A stretch of DNA of 64,000 nt from an uncultured Ruminococcus sp. (GTDB taxonomy: Bacteria > Bacillota > Clostridia > Oscillospirales > Acutalibacteraceae), in contig CADBHB010000004.1 of assembly GCA_902794395.1 (NCBI GenBank), positions 21,604 to 85,603 on the forward strand, written 5' to 3'. The notes under the pieces are model-generated. The model was given only the letters and a program-made list of their open reading frames with translations. It was not told the DNA's origin and did no database searches. The translations under genes were made by a program, and so were the position numbers. Each line of letters starts with the position of its first letter. Position 1 is the stretch's first letter. This document shows positions 53,792 through 62,326 of this stretch, one piece after another.

Positions 53792-53818
53792 GGGGGCAGC
53801 CGCGCGGGCTGTCCCCTT
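53792..53818 (+). terminator. Terminator-like hairpin after galactanase gene
   Basis: GGGGGCAGCC and GGGCTGTCCCC form a GC-rich stem soon after the stop; the T tract is weak (TTACAGTTT). Confidence 0.5.
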
Positions 53819-53985
53819 ACAGTTTCACTAAAAATCCCCGTCTGTCCGCGGCATTTCTGTTTTATCCTGCAAAATTTGATTTTAATTCTTCTGCGGTAAA
53901 AAAATTTGACATTCTATATTATAATATAAACTGTATTTGTATTTTTATCATTACCCTGAAAAGGGAATTTTATGGAGGAATCACC

Positions 53986-54696
53986 ATGGAAAAGAAAGAG
54001 CTTATGTACGAAGGAAAAGCCAAAAAGGTCTATTCCACCGAGGACCCCGCGTATTGCGTAGTTTCCTATAAGGATGACGCCACCGCGTTCAACGGCGAGA
54101 AGAAGGGCACCATTGTCGGAAAAGGCGTTGTAAACAACCGCATGTCCAACTTCATGTTCCGTCTCCTCGAGGAAAAGGGCGTTCCCACCGATTACGTGGA
54201 GGAGCTCAACGACCGCGACACCGTGCTTAAAAGAGTAGAGATCGTACCGCTTGAGGTCATTGTAAGAAACAAGGCGGCAGGCTCTTTCTCAAAGCGCTTC
54301 GGCGTTCCCGAGGGCACACAGTTTACCGTGCCCACGCTTGAGTACTGCCTCAAGGATGACGCTCTGGGCGATCCCATGATCAACGACAGCCAGATCATCG
54401 CCATCGGCGCAGCCACCAAGGAGGAGCTTGACACTATTGCAAAGTACACCATGAAGATCAACGAGGTAATGGTAGAGTTCTTCAAGCAGTGCAACGTCGA
54501 TCTCATCGACTTCAAGATCGAGTTCGGCAGACTGCCCGACGGCACCATCATCCTCGCGGACGAGATCTCTCCCGACACCTGCCGCTTCTGGGATATGGAC
54601 ACCCAGGAGAAGCTCGACAAGGATCGCTTCCGCCGTGATATGGGCGGCGTTGAGGAGGCTTATGCCGAGATGATGAAGCGCGTGGGCCTGAACTGA
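53986..54696 (+). CDS. purC: Phosphoribosylaminoimidazole-succinocarboxamide synthase
   Basis: A 236-residue SAICAR synthetase joining CAIR and aspartate with ATP. Signatures are YEGKAKKVY (ATP loop, residues 8-16), SYKDDATAFNG, RNKAAGSF and FKIEFGR plus LADEISPDTCRFWD. GGAGGAA lies before ATG 53986. It starts the purine cluster purC-purF-purB-purA-guaA. A TTGACA at 53906 lies upstream but no well-spaced -10 was found with it. No PurR box or purine riboswitch was recognised. Confidence 0.97.
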   Translation: MEKKELMYEGKAKKVYSTEDPAYCVVSYKDDATAFNGEKKGTIVGKGVVNNRMSNFMFRLLEEKGVPTDYVEELNDRDTVLKRVEIVPLEVIVRNKAAGSFSKRFGVPEGTQFTVPTLEYCLKDDALGDPMINDSQIIAIGAATKEELDTIAKYTMKINEVMVEFFKQCNVDLIDFKIEFGRLPDGTIILADEISPDTCRFWDMDTQEKLDKDRFRRDMGGVEEAYAEMMKRVGLN

Positions 54697-54748
54697 TATA
54701 ATCAAACGGAAACGACCAAAAGAGATTTATGCTTCGGATGGTGAAATT

Positions 54749-56233
54749 TTGAGTAATTCTTTCGATCGGTATTTTAAGGAAGAACTGCATGAAGAATGCG
54801 GCGTTTTCGGCGTGTTCAGCGACGGCACACTCAGCCCTGCCTACGCCTGCTACAACGGGCTTCTCGCCCTGCAGCACAGGGGACAGGAAAGCTGCGGCAT
54901 CGCTGTGTCCGACGACGGCGTCGTGGATTATCATAAAAACATGGGACTCGTCAGCGAGGTGTTCAACAACTCTATCCTCGACTCGCTGCAGGGTCAAATG
55001 GGGATCTCTCACGTTCGATACTCAACAGCAGGCGGCTCTGTGCTGGAAAACGCGCAGCCGCTTGTTATGCGTTATGTCAAGGGCACCATCGCCGTCGCTC
55101 ACAACGGCAACCTGACCAACGCGGTTGAGGTACGCCGCGAGCTGGAGCAGCGGGGCGCCATCTTTCAGACGACAATCGACTCTGAAGTCATCTGTTATTT
55201 GATAGCCCGCGCCAGACTCACCTGTCACAAGGTAGAGGAAGCGGTTATCGAAACGATGAAAAGGATTAAAGGCGCGTATTCGCTGCTGGTGATGTCGCCG
55301 CGCAAGATCATAGCCGCGCGCGACCCCCACGGCTTTAGGCCGCTCTGTCTGGGCAGGTACAACAACTCCGTCGTCGTCGCCAGCGAAAGTGCGGCGCTCG
55401 ACGCCTGCGGCGCGGAATTTGTCCGCGACGTTATGCCCGGCGAGATCATCGTCATCGACGGTGAGGGAGAGGAAGGCTACCACAGCATACGCCCGGACTT
55501 CGGCGACAAAAAGCACGCGGTGTGCATTTTCGAGCACATCTATTTTGCGCGCAGCGACTCTATGATAGACGGCGTAAGCGTGTATGAAGCGCGCAAGCAG
55601 GCGGGCAGGATACTCGCCCGCACCTACCCCGTAGAGGCTGATATGGTCATCGGCGTGCCCGAGTCGGGTATAGACGCCGCCATAGGCTACGCCGAGGAAT
55701 CGGGGATACCCTATGAAAAAGCTATCGTTAAAAATTCATATATCGGGCGCACCTTCATCAAGCCCTCGCAAAAGGAGCGAATGAAGAGCGTGCGCATCAA
55801 GCTCAACCCCATCGCCGACCGCGTGCGCGGCAAGCGCGTCGTGATGATAGACGACAGCATAGTGCGCGGCACCACCGTTGACCGCATAGTTACCATGCTG
55901 CGCGACGCCGGCGCCAAGGAAGTGCATATGCGAATCAGCTCGCCGCCGTTTATGTGGCCCTGCTACTACGGCACCGACATCCCCTCGCGCGGAGAGCTTA
56001 TCGCCGTAAACCACAGCATAGAGGAGATTACCCGCCTGAGCGGCGCGGACTCGCTGGGCTATCTGCCTGTTGAGTCCCTGCACGAGATGATAGGCTACGC
56101 GCCGATGGGCTTCTGTCAGGGCTGCTTCACGGGTGAATATCCGGCAGAGACCACCAAGCTCACCCTTGAGGGCAAGGAGCGCGGCGGCATGGATTACAGC
56201 GGCAAGGACAAGTGCCAGGGCAGCGACAATTAA
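54749..56233 (+). CDS. purF: Amidophosphoribosyltransferase
   Basis: A 494-residue enzyme for the first step of de novo purine synthesis (PRPP plus glutamine). The N-terminal nucleophile Cys17 lies after a short propeptide (HEECGVFG), which identifies the Bacillus-type processed enzyme. The PRPP loop VVMIDDSIVRGTT is near residue 365. Cysteines at KHAVCIFEH, MWPCYYG and GFCQGCFTG could bind the 4Fe-4S cluster of this class. The start is TTG 54749, with GGTGAAA upstream. It lies between purC and purB. Confidence 0.96.
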   Translation: MSNSFDRYFKEELHEECGVFGVFSDGTLSPAYACYNGLLALQHRGQESCGIAVSDDGVVDYHKNMGLVSEVFNNSILDSLQGQMGISHVRYSTAGGSVLENAQPLVMRYVKGTIAVAHNGNLTNAVEVRRELEQRGAIFQTTIDSEVICYLIARARLTCHKVEEAVIETMKRIKGAYSLLVMSPRKIIAARDPHGFRPLCLGRYNNSVVVASESAALDACGAEFVRDVMPGEIIVIDGEGEEGYHSIRPDFGDKKHAVCIFEHIYFARSDSMIDGVSVYEARKQAGRILARTYPVEADMVIGVPESGIDAAIGYAEESGIPYEKAIVKNSYIGRTFIKPSQKERMKSVRIKLNPIADRVRGKRVVMIDDSIVRGTTVDRIVTMLRDAGAKEVHMRISSPPFMWPCYYGTDIPSRGELIAVNHSIEEITRLSGADSLGYLPVESLHEMIGYAPMGFCQGCFTGEYPAETTKLTLEGKERGGMDYSGKDKCQGSDN

Positions 56234-56270
56234 TGCGTTATAAGCGTAAATAACAGAGAGGAATGGCTTT

Positions 56271-57707
56271 ATGGTAAAAGACACCTACGAATCCCCCTTA
56301 TCCGCCCGCTATGCGAGCAAGGAAATGAAATACATCTTTTCGCCCGACAAGAAGTTCAGAACCTGGAGAAAGCTCTGGATCGCTCTTGCCGAGGCGGAAA
56401 TGGAGCTGGGTCTGCCGGTCACGCAGGAGCAGATAGACGAGCTGAAAGCCCACGCCGACGACATCAACTACGAGGTCGCGGTAGAGCGTGAAAAGCTGGT
56501 GCGCCACGACGTTATGAGCCACGTGTACGCCTACGGCGTGCAGTGCCCCAACGCCAAGGGCATTATCCACCTCGGCGCCACCTCTTGCTATGTGGGCGAC
56601 AATACCGACATCATCATTATGACCGAGGGTCTGCGCCTTGTCCGCGACAAGCTGATAACGGTCATCCGCAATCTCGCGAAATTCGCGGACGATTACAAGG
56701 CTCTGCCCACACTCGCGTTCACCCACTTCCAGCCCGCGCAGCCCACCACCGTAGGCAAGCGCGCCACCTTGTGGCTGCAGGAGCTGCTGATGGATTTGGA
56801 GGACGTTGAGTATCAGCTTAGCAAGGCAAAGCTGCTCGGCTCCAAGGGCACCACCGGCACACAGGCGAGCTTCCTTGAGCTGTTTGACGGCGACCACGAA
56901 AAGTGCAAGGCGCTTGATCGCAAGATCGCCGAAAAAATGGGCTATCAGGCTTGCTTCCCCGTGTCGGGACAGACCTATTCCCGCAAGCTCGATTCCCAGT
57001 TCCTCAATGTGCTGGCGGGCATAGCGCAGTCGGCGGCTAAGTTCTCAAACGACATCCGCCTGCTGCAGCACCTCAAGGAGGTAGAGGAGCCCTTCGAGAA
57101 GAACCAGATCGGTTCCTCCGCTATGGCGTACAAGCGCAATCCCATGAGAAGCGAGCGCATCGGTTCTCTGTCCAGATACGTGATGGTGGACGTGCTCAAC
57201 GGCTATTTCACCACCGCTACCCAGTGGTTCGAGCGCACCCTCGACGACTCCGCCAACAAGCGTCTCAGCGTTCCCGAGGCGTTCCTCGCCGTGGACGGCA
57301 TCCTCTCTCTCTACGCGAACGTCGCCGACGGTCTGGTGGTATATCCCAAGGTCATCGAGCAGCGCCTGAGAAAGGAGCTGCCCTTCATGGCGACCGAGAA
57401 TATAATGATGGACGCCGTAAAGAATCGCGGCGCAGACCGCCAGCAGCTTCACGAGCGCATCCGCGTGCACTCGATGGCGGCTTCCAGGGTCATCAAGGAG
57501 GAGGGCGGCGAAAACGACCTTCTTCAGAGGATCGCGGCGGACGACGCCTTCGGCGTGACTCTTGAGGAGCTTGAAAAGATACTCAGACCCGAAAAATACA
57601 CCGGCAGAGCCAAGGAGCAGACCGAGGACTTCCTTGCGGAGTGCGTGGCTCCGGTGCTGGAAAAGTACAAGGATATTGCGTCCGACAAACCGGAGATCAC
57701 CGTTTAA
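56271..57707 (+). CDS. purB: Adenylosuccinate lyase
   Basis: A 478-residue fumarase-superfamily lyase acting twice in purine synthesis: SAICAR to AICAR, and adenylosuccinate to AMP. The superfamily signature GSSAMAYKRNPMRSE contains the catalytic serine (near residue 283), and HLGATSCYVGDN and THFQPAQP hold active-site histidines. AGAGGAA precedes ATG 56271. It is followed within 45 bp by purA. Confidence 0.97.
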   Translation: MVKDTYESPLSARYASKEMKYIFSPDKKFRTWRKLWIALAEAEMELGLPVTQEQIDELKAHADDINYEVAVEREKLVRHDVMSHVYAYGVQCPNAKGIIHLGATSCYVGDNTDIIIMTEGLRLVRDKLITVIRNLAKFADDYKALPTLAFTHFQPAQPTTVGKRATLWLQELLMDLEDVEYQLSKAKLLGSKGTTGTQASFLELFDGDHEKCKALDRKIAEKMGYQACFPVSGQTYSRKLDSQFLNVLAGIAQSAAKFSNDIRLLQHLKEVEEPFEKNQIGSSAMAYKRNPMRSERIGSLSRYVMVDVLNGYFTTATQWFERTLDDSANKRLSVPEAFLAVDGILSLYANVADGLVVYPKVIEQRLRKELPFMATENIMMDAVKNRGADRQQLHERIRVHSMAASRVIKEEGGENDLLQRIAADDAFGVTLEELEKILRPEKYTGRAKEQTEDFLAECVAPVLEKYKDIASDKPEITV

Positions 57708-57752
57708 TGCAGAATGACTGCAAAAGAGTTTACATACAAAAGGAGAAAAACC

Positions 57753-59030
57753 ATGGTAAAAGCAATCGTAGGCGCCAATTGGGGCGATGAGGGCAAGGGA
57801 AAGATAACCGACGTCCTCGCTAACGACAGCGATATGGTCATCCGCTTTCAGGGCGGCGCCAACGCGGGTCACACGATCATCAACGACTACGGCAAATTCG
57901 CGCTGCATCAGCTGCCCTCGGGTGTGTTCCATCAGAACATCACCAACATAATCGGCAACGGCGTGGCGTTTTCCGTTGAAAACTTCGTCAAGGAGATGCA
58001 GGAGCTTAAAGACCGCGGCGTGCCCGAGCCAAACATCATCATCTCAGACCGCGCGCAGATCGTAATGCCATACCATGTCGCGTTCGACTGCTATGAGGAG
58101 GAGCGTCTCGGTAAAAATTCCTTCGGCTCCACCAAAAGCGGCATCGCGCCCTTCTATTCCGACAAGTATTCCAAGATCGGCTTCCAGATCAACGAGCTAT
58201 ACGACGATCCCGATTCCCTTAAGGCGAAGATCCATCACGCGCTCGAAATAAAGAACGCCACCTTAAAGAATCTCTACAACAAGCCCGCCATCACCGAGGA
58301 AGAGGTATTTGACAAGCTGATGGAGTACAAGGAGCAGCTTGCTCCCTATGTGGGCGACGCCTTCATGGTGGTGCACAACGCGCTCAAGGAGGGCAAGACC
58401 ATCCTGCTGGAGGGTCAGCTCGGCTCTCTCAAGGACACCGACTTCGGCATCTATCCCATGGTCACCTCCTCCAACACCATCGCGGGCTACGGCGCCGTGG
58501 GCGCGGGAATCCCGCCCTATGAGATCAAGGAGATAGTCACCGTTGTCAAGGCGTATTCCAGCGCCGTGGGCGCGGGCGAGTTCGTTTCGGAGATCTTCGG
58601 CGACGAGGCTGACGAGCTGCGCAGACGCGGCGGCGACGGCGGCGAGTTCGGCGCGACCACCGGCAGACCCAGACGCATGGGCTGGCTGGATCTGGTGGCG
58701 ACCCGCTACGGCTGCATGGTGCAGGGCGCTACGCAGGTAGCCTTTACCGTGCTCGACGTGCTGGGCTATCTCGACGAGATCCCCGTCTGTGTGGGCTATG
58801 AGCTGGACGGCGAAGTCATAGACTATTTCCCCTCCACAACCAAGCTCAAGAGATGCAAGCCCATTTTAAAGAAGCTCCCCGGCTGGAAGTGCTCTATCAA
58901 GGGCATCAAAAACTATGACGAGCTGCCCGAGGCTTGCCGCAACTACATCGAGTTTGCCGAAAAGGAGATCGGCGTGCCTATCAAGATGGTATCCAACGGT
59001 CCCTCGAGAAGCGATATAATTTATAGATGA
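57753..59030 (+). CDS. purA: Adenylosuccinate synthetase
   Basis: A 425-residue GTP-dependent enzyme converting IMP and aspartate to adenylosuccinate. It starts MVKAIVGANWGDEGKGK, with the P-loop in GANWGDEGKG (about 7-16) and GGANAGHTI (about 34-42) containing the catalytic histidine. TTGRPRRMGW is the IMP/aspartate-binding segment. ATG 57753 has AAAAGGAG upstream; an in-frame start at 57714 is 39 bp earlier and weaker. Confidence 0.98.
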   Translation: MVKAIVGANWGDEGKGKITDVLANDSDMVIRFQGGANAGHTIINDYGKFALHQLPSGVFHQNITNIIGNGVAFSVENFVKEMQELKDRGVPEPNIIISDRAQIVMPYHVAFDCYEEERLGKNSFGSTKSGIAPFYSDKYSKIGFQINELYDDPDSLKAKIHHALEIKNATLKNLYNKPAITEEEVFDKLMEYKEQLAPYVGDAFMVVHNALKEGKTILLEGQLGSLKDTDFGIYPMVTSSNTIAGYGAVGAGIPPYEIKEIVTVVKAYSSAVGAGEFVSEIFGDEADELRRRGGDGGEFGATTGRPRRMGWLDLVATRYGCMVQGATQVAFTVLDVLGYLDEIPVCVGYELDGEVIDYFPSTTKLKRCKPILKKLPGWKCSIKGIKNYDELPEACRNYIEFAEKEIGVPIKMVSNGPSRSDIIYR

Positions 59031-59035
59031 TCTTT

Positions 59036-59076
59036 CAGGGGCGCACCTGTTTGTGCGCCCTGTCATTCTTTTTGAA
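59036..59076 (+). terminator. Terminator-like hairpin between purA and guaA
   Basis: CAGGGGCGCAC and GTGCGCCCTG pair around CTGTTT, followed by TCATTCTTTTT. It may separate the AMP branch from the GMP branch of the cluster or only attenuate. Confidence 0.7.
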
Positions 59077-59090
59077 AAAGGGGTATTGCT

Positions 59091-60632
59091 ATGAAGGAAA
59101 CGGTTATCGTACTGGACTTCGGCGGTCAGTATAACCAGTTGATCGCCCGTCGTGTGCGCGAGTGTAATGTGTACTGCGAGATATTGCCCTACACGGTCAA
59201 GCCGGAAAAGATAAGGGAAATAGCCCCCAAGGGTATAATTTTCACGGGCGGTCCCAACAGCGTATACGACCCGGCTTCTCCGCATTATCCGCCGGAGATC
59301 TTCGAGCTAGGCATACCCATTTTAGGCATATGCTACGGCTGCCAGCTTATGGCGTATTCCCTCGGCGGAAACGTCATTTCGGCAACGGATAATTCCGTCA
59401 GCGAGTACGGCAAGGCCGAAACCGACTACAACAACGATTGTGTGATTTTTAAAAGCTTGCCCGGTCACGGTGTTTCATGGATGAGCCACCGCGACTACAT
59501 CGACCGCGTGCCCGACGGGTTCCGCGTCACAGCCACGACGGCTAACTGTCCCGTGGCGGCGATGGCTAACGACGAAAAAAAGCTCTACGGCGTGCAGTTC
59601 CACCCCGAGGTGAACCACACCGAGGGCGGCAGAGAAATGCTGAGAAGCTTCCTCTTTGACGTCTGCGGCTGCAAGGGCGAGTGGAAAATGGACAGCTTCA
59701 TCGAGGACACCGTAGCGCAGATAAAGGCGCAGGTGGGCGACAGGGGCGTGGTGCTCGGTCTTTCGGGCGGCGTCGATTCCTCCGTCGCGGCGGCGCTGCT
59801 CAGCCGCGCGGTCGGCAGGCAGCTCACCTGTGTGTTTGTCGATCAGGGTCTGATGCGTAAAAACGAGGGCGACTTTGTTGAAAACACCTTCACAAAGCTC
59901 TTTGACATGAACTTCGTGCGCATCAACTGTCAGGAGGAGTTCCTCTCCAAGCTAAAGGGCGTTTGCGACCCCGAGGAAAAGCGCAATATCATCGGCACCG
60001 AGTTTTACAACGTGTTCTGGAACAAGATCCGCGACAGCTACGGCAGCGGCTTCTTCGCGCAGGGCACCATCTACCCCGACCGCATCGAGAGCGGCAAGGG
60101 CGACGCGGCGAAAATAAAGACCCACCACAATCAGGTGGGCGTGCCTAAGGACATCAAATTCGAGGGCATAATCGAGCCGCTGAAGGATCTCTTCAAGGAC
60201 GAGGTGCGCGCGGTGGGCGAAAAGCTCGGACTCCCGCGTGAGCTTGTCTGGCGGCAGCCCTTCCCGGGTCCGGGTCTCGGCGTGCGCGTCATCGGCGAGA
60301 TCACCGCGGAGCGCGTCAAAACCTTGCAGGAGGCAGACGCTATCCTCCGCGACGAAATGGAAAAATGCGGCTACGCCAAGGAGCTAAGCCAGTTTTTTGT
60401 GGTGCTGCCCGGCGTCAAGACCGTCGGCGTGATGGGCGACGCCCGCACCTACGACGAGCTGGTCGCCATCCGCGCCGTGACCACCGACGACTTTATGACC
60501 GCCGACTGGGCGAAGATCCCGTATGATATCCTCGGCAGGCTCTCAAACCGCATCATCAACGAGTGTGAGCACGTAAACCGCGTGGTGTACGACATCACCT
60601 CAAAGCCGCCCGGAACGGTGGAATGGGAATAA
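59091..60632 (+). CDS. guaA: GMP synthase (glutamine-hydrolysing), full length
   Basis: A 513-residue two-domain enzyme: class I glutamine amidotransferase (about 1-195) with nucleophile C81 in GICYGCQ and the HPE triad in QFHPEVNHTEGG, then the ATP-pyrophosphatase with LSGGVDSS (near 225) and the C-terminal dimerisation domain with PFPGPGLGVR. It converts XMP to GMP. AAAGGGG lies before ATG 59091. A second, glutaminase-less copy is at 62327, and the two share very similar C-terminal ends (GTVEWE/GTIEWE). Confidence 0.97.
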   Translation: MKETVIVLDFGGQYNQLIARRVRECNVYCEILPYTVKPEKIREIAPKGIIFTGGPNSVYDPASPHYPPEIFELGIPILGICYGCQLMAYSLGGNVISATDNSVSEYGKAETDYNNDCVIFKSLPGHGVSWMSHRDYIDRVPDGFRVTATTANCPVAAMANDEKKLYGVQFHPEVNHTEGGREMLRSFLFDVCGCKGEWKMDSFIEDTVAQIKAQVGDRGVVLGLSGGVDSSVAAALLSRAVGRQLTCVFVDQGLMRKNEGDFVENTFTKLFDMNFVRINCQEEFLSKLKGVCDPEEKRNIIGTEFYNVFWNKIRDSYGSGFFAQGTIYPDRIESGKGDAAKIKTHHNQVGVPKDIKFEGIIEPLKDLFKDEVRAVGEKLGLPRELVWRQPFPGPGLGVRVIGEITAERVKTLQEADAILRDEMEKCGYAKELSQFFVVLPGVKTVGVMGDARTYDELVAIRAVTTDDFMTADWAKIPYDILGRLSNRIINECEHVNRVVYDITSKPPGTVEWE

Positions 60633-60659
60633 TATTCTAATATCGAATAATAAATCAAG

Positions 60660-60698
60660 CCGTCAAGCGGGATATTCTCCGCTTGGCGGCGTTTTCTA
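60660..60698 (+). terminator. Intrinsic terminator after guaA
   Basis: GCCGTCAAGCGG and CCGCTTGGCGGC pair around GATATTCT with a GTTTTCTATT tail. Confidence 0.8.
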
Positions 60699-60841
60699 TT
60701 GCTAAACTTTCGGTTTTGTGTTAATATATATTCGGATGAAAACGCTATAATGCCGATGCGTTACCCTCAGCGACCGCATTGCTTTTGTCCCCGGAGAGGG
60801 ACTTTAATAACTACTACTCTGTCATAAAAGGAGAGAGCTTC

Positions 60842-61633
60842 GTGATCGATGAAAGAATTACAGATCTGACGTTACCGTATCTTAAGGGCAAACGGCTTGT
60901 GCGTGTGTTTGTGCCCGCCCACGAGAAAGGGGAAAAGCTTCCCGTAATATATATGTCCGACGGTCAAAGCCTGTTTGAGGAAGAAAAATGTCCCTTTGGC
61001 TGCTGGCATGTCCGCGAAGCTGTAAGAGATGCGCTTGCAACAACAGGCAGGTCCGCTGTTGTAGTAGGCATATACAACGACAATGACCGTGAAAGAGTAT
61101 GCGATCTTACGCCCGCCGAAATAGGAAAGCTGCAATATCCCAATCTTTTCATCAAGATCATGGCGAAACTGCTTGCGGGACCTCGCGCAGAAAAGTTTGA
61201 CGACTTCATCATAAGCTCGGTGATACCCTGTGTGGAGCAGAGATTTCCCGTAAAGACGGGCAGGGAAAACACCGCCTTCTGCGGCAGCTCGTCGGGCGGA
61301 ACGTTTTCTTTCTTTACCGCGCTGAGCCATCCGGATATTTTCGGCTTCGCGGGAGTGTTCTCGCCGGCATTCATAATGTTCAAGCCTGAGGACCTTGAAA
61401 AATGGGTTAGGTCAAAGCTCGTCGGCGAAATGCCCTTCCTGAGTATGTACATGGGCAAGGGCGACGACAAGGAAAAAGAGCTTTATCCCGGCTTTGAGGC
61501 ATGCTGTGATATACTTGAGCGCTGCTATCCCGACGGACAGTACAAGAAAACGGTTAATAACAGCGCTGATCACAACGAGGCGGCATGGGAACCGATGTTC
61601 CGCGATCTGCTCGATAAAATGCTCAAAGATTAA
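60842..61633 (+). CDS. Alpha/beta-hydrolase, putative esterase (esterase D / enterochelin esterase-like)
   Basis: A 263-residue alpha/beta hydrolase. The nucleophile elbow GSSSGG is at 148-153 with candidate serine S150, and a C-terminal SADHNEAAW provides the histidine. The YMSDGQSLF and FVPAHEKG segments match the putative esterase family (PF00756). GTG 60842 was chosen because AAAGGAGA lies about 8 nt upstream; a TTG at 60779 has no such site. There is no signal peptide, so it is cytoplasmic. It is followed 12 bp later by a DUF6440-like gene in the same direction. Substrate unknown. Confidence 0.8.
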   Translation: MIDERITDLTLPYLKGKRLVRVFVPAHEKGEKLPVIYMSDGQSLFEEEKCPFGCWHVREAVRDALATTGRSAVVVGIYNDNDRERVCDLTPAEIGKLQYPNLFIKIMAKLLAGPRAEKFDDFIISSVIPCVEQRFPVKTGRENTAFCGSSSGGTFSFFTALSHPDIFGFAGVFSPAFIMFKPEDLEKWVRSKLVGEMPFLSMYMGKGDDKEKELYPGFEACCDILERCYPDGQYKKTVNNSADHNEAAWEPMFRDLLDKMLKD

Positions 61634-61645
61634 AGGAGGAGCATT

Positions 61646-61837
61646 ATGGCGAAAAAGGAACAAAGATTTAAAGTAACCTTTAAGGACGGCTCTCAGTTAT
61701 CCGAAGAAGGTGTTAGACAAATACTTGTAGATATGGAAACAGGAGTAAACTATTTGGTTTGGAAATCGGGATACGGAGCCGGCATAACGCCCTTGTTGGA
61801 TGCCGACGGAAAAGTTGTTTTGACCAAACCCGATTGA
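61646..61837 (+). CDS. DUF6440-like small protein
   Basis: A 63-residue protein with an AAAGGAGGAG ribosome site before ATG 61646. The layout matches DUF6440 small proteins: an N-terminal basic strand, ILVDMETGVNYLVW, then GAGITPLLDADGKVV. Function of the family is unknown. It may share a transcript with the esterase gene 12 bp upstream. Composition is slightly lower in GC than the surrounding purine genes. Confidence 0.7.
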   Translation: MAKKEQRFKVTFKDGSQLSEEGVRQILVDMETGVNYLVWKSGYGAGITPLLDADGKVVLTKPD

Positions 61838-61868
61838 TATGATACTATAGTTATCGGAATACGGAAAA

Positions 61869-61901
61869 AATCACCCTTCGCCGTAAAAAGCGAAGGGTGT
61901 T
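61869..61901. terminator. Convergent terminator between DUF6440-like and zinc-ribbon genes
   Basis: CACCCTTCGC and GCGAAGGGTG pair perfectly around CGTAAAAA. The minus-strand tail ATTTTTTCC fits best with the minus-strand gene; the plus side has only TTCGG. Confidence 0.75.
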
Positions 61902-61911
61902 CGGTTTGGGT

Positions 61912-62178
61912 TTATTTCTTCCAATACTTCAACTGTGACAGATAGCCGTCGTACATCGCGCGGCGCTCCTCGTCGGGCAGATTGTCGGGGTTGGGCATGT
62001 GACCGAGGATGAAGTCGAGCAGCGCATCCTTTGAGGTGTAGGTGAAATTGCCGTCGGCATAGCACCATTTGCAGTATTCATTGTTCAAGCTGCCGTCCGG
62101 CTCGCGGCTGATGAGGTCATCCTCGCTGAGCGGCATTCCGCAGCATTGGCAGATGGGGATTTGGTTGGTAGAATCCAT
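61912..62178 (-). CDS. Putative zinc-ribbon protein
   Basis: An 88-residue protein with two cysteine pairs, CQCC near residue 10 and CKWC near residue 36, matching the putative zinc-ribbon family (PF12674). The C-terminal half is helical and ends in SQLKYWKK. AGGAGC lies upstream of ATG 62178. In other genomes such proteins sit beside transcriptional regulators; here it stands alone, converging with the DUF6440-like gene. Function unknown. Confidence 0.72.
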   Translation of the reverse strand: MDSTNQIPICQCCGMPLSEDDLISREPDGSLNNEYCKWCYADGNFTYTSKDALLDFILGHMPNPDNLPDEERRAMYDGYLSQLKYWKK

Positions 62179-62267
62179 GATAAAAGCTCCTTTCGCTTTA
62201 GGCTGCTTTAATTATATCAAACCGAAGGGCGTTTGACAATAACTTGCCGAAGGATAGAAAATAAAAC

Positions 62268-62296
62268 TTGATTTTCGACGTCAAATATCATATAAT
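62268..62296 (+). promoter_or_regulatory. SigA-type promoter for second GMP synthase gene
   Basis: TTGATT at 62268-62273 and TATAAT at 62291-62296 are 17 bp apart. Confidence 0.7.
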
Positions 62297-62326
62297 AGAG
62301 TATCAAAACATAGGAGGAGTATTGTT

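Noticed and set aside
53906-53934. Promoter for purC with TTGACA at 53906
   Set aside because: The perfect TATAAT at 53920 is only 8 bp away and no acceptable -10 exists at 16-18 bp, so the pair is not functional as read.
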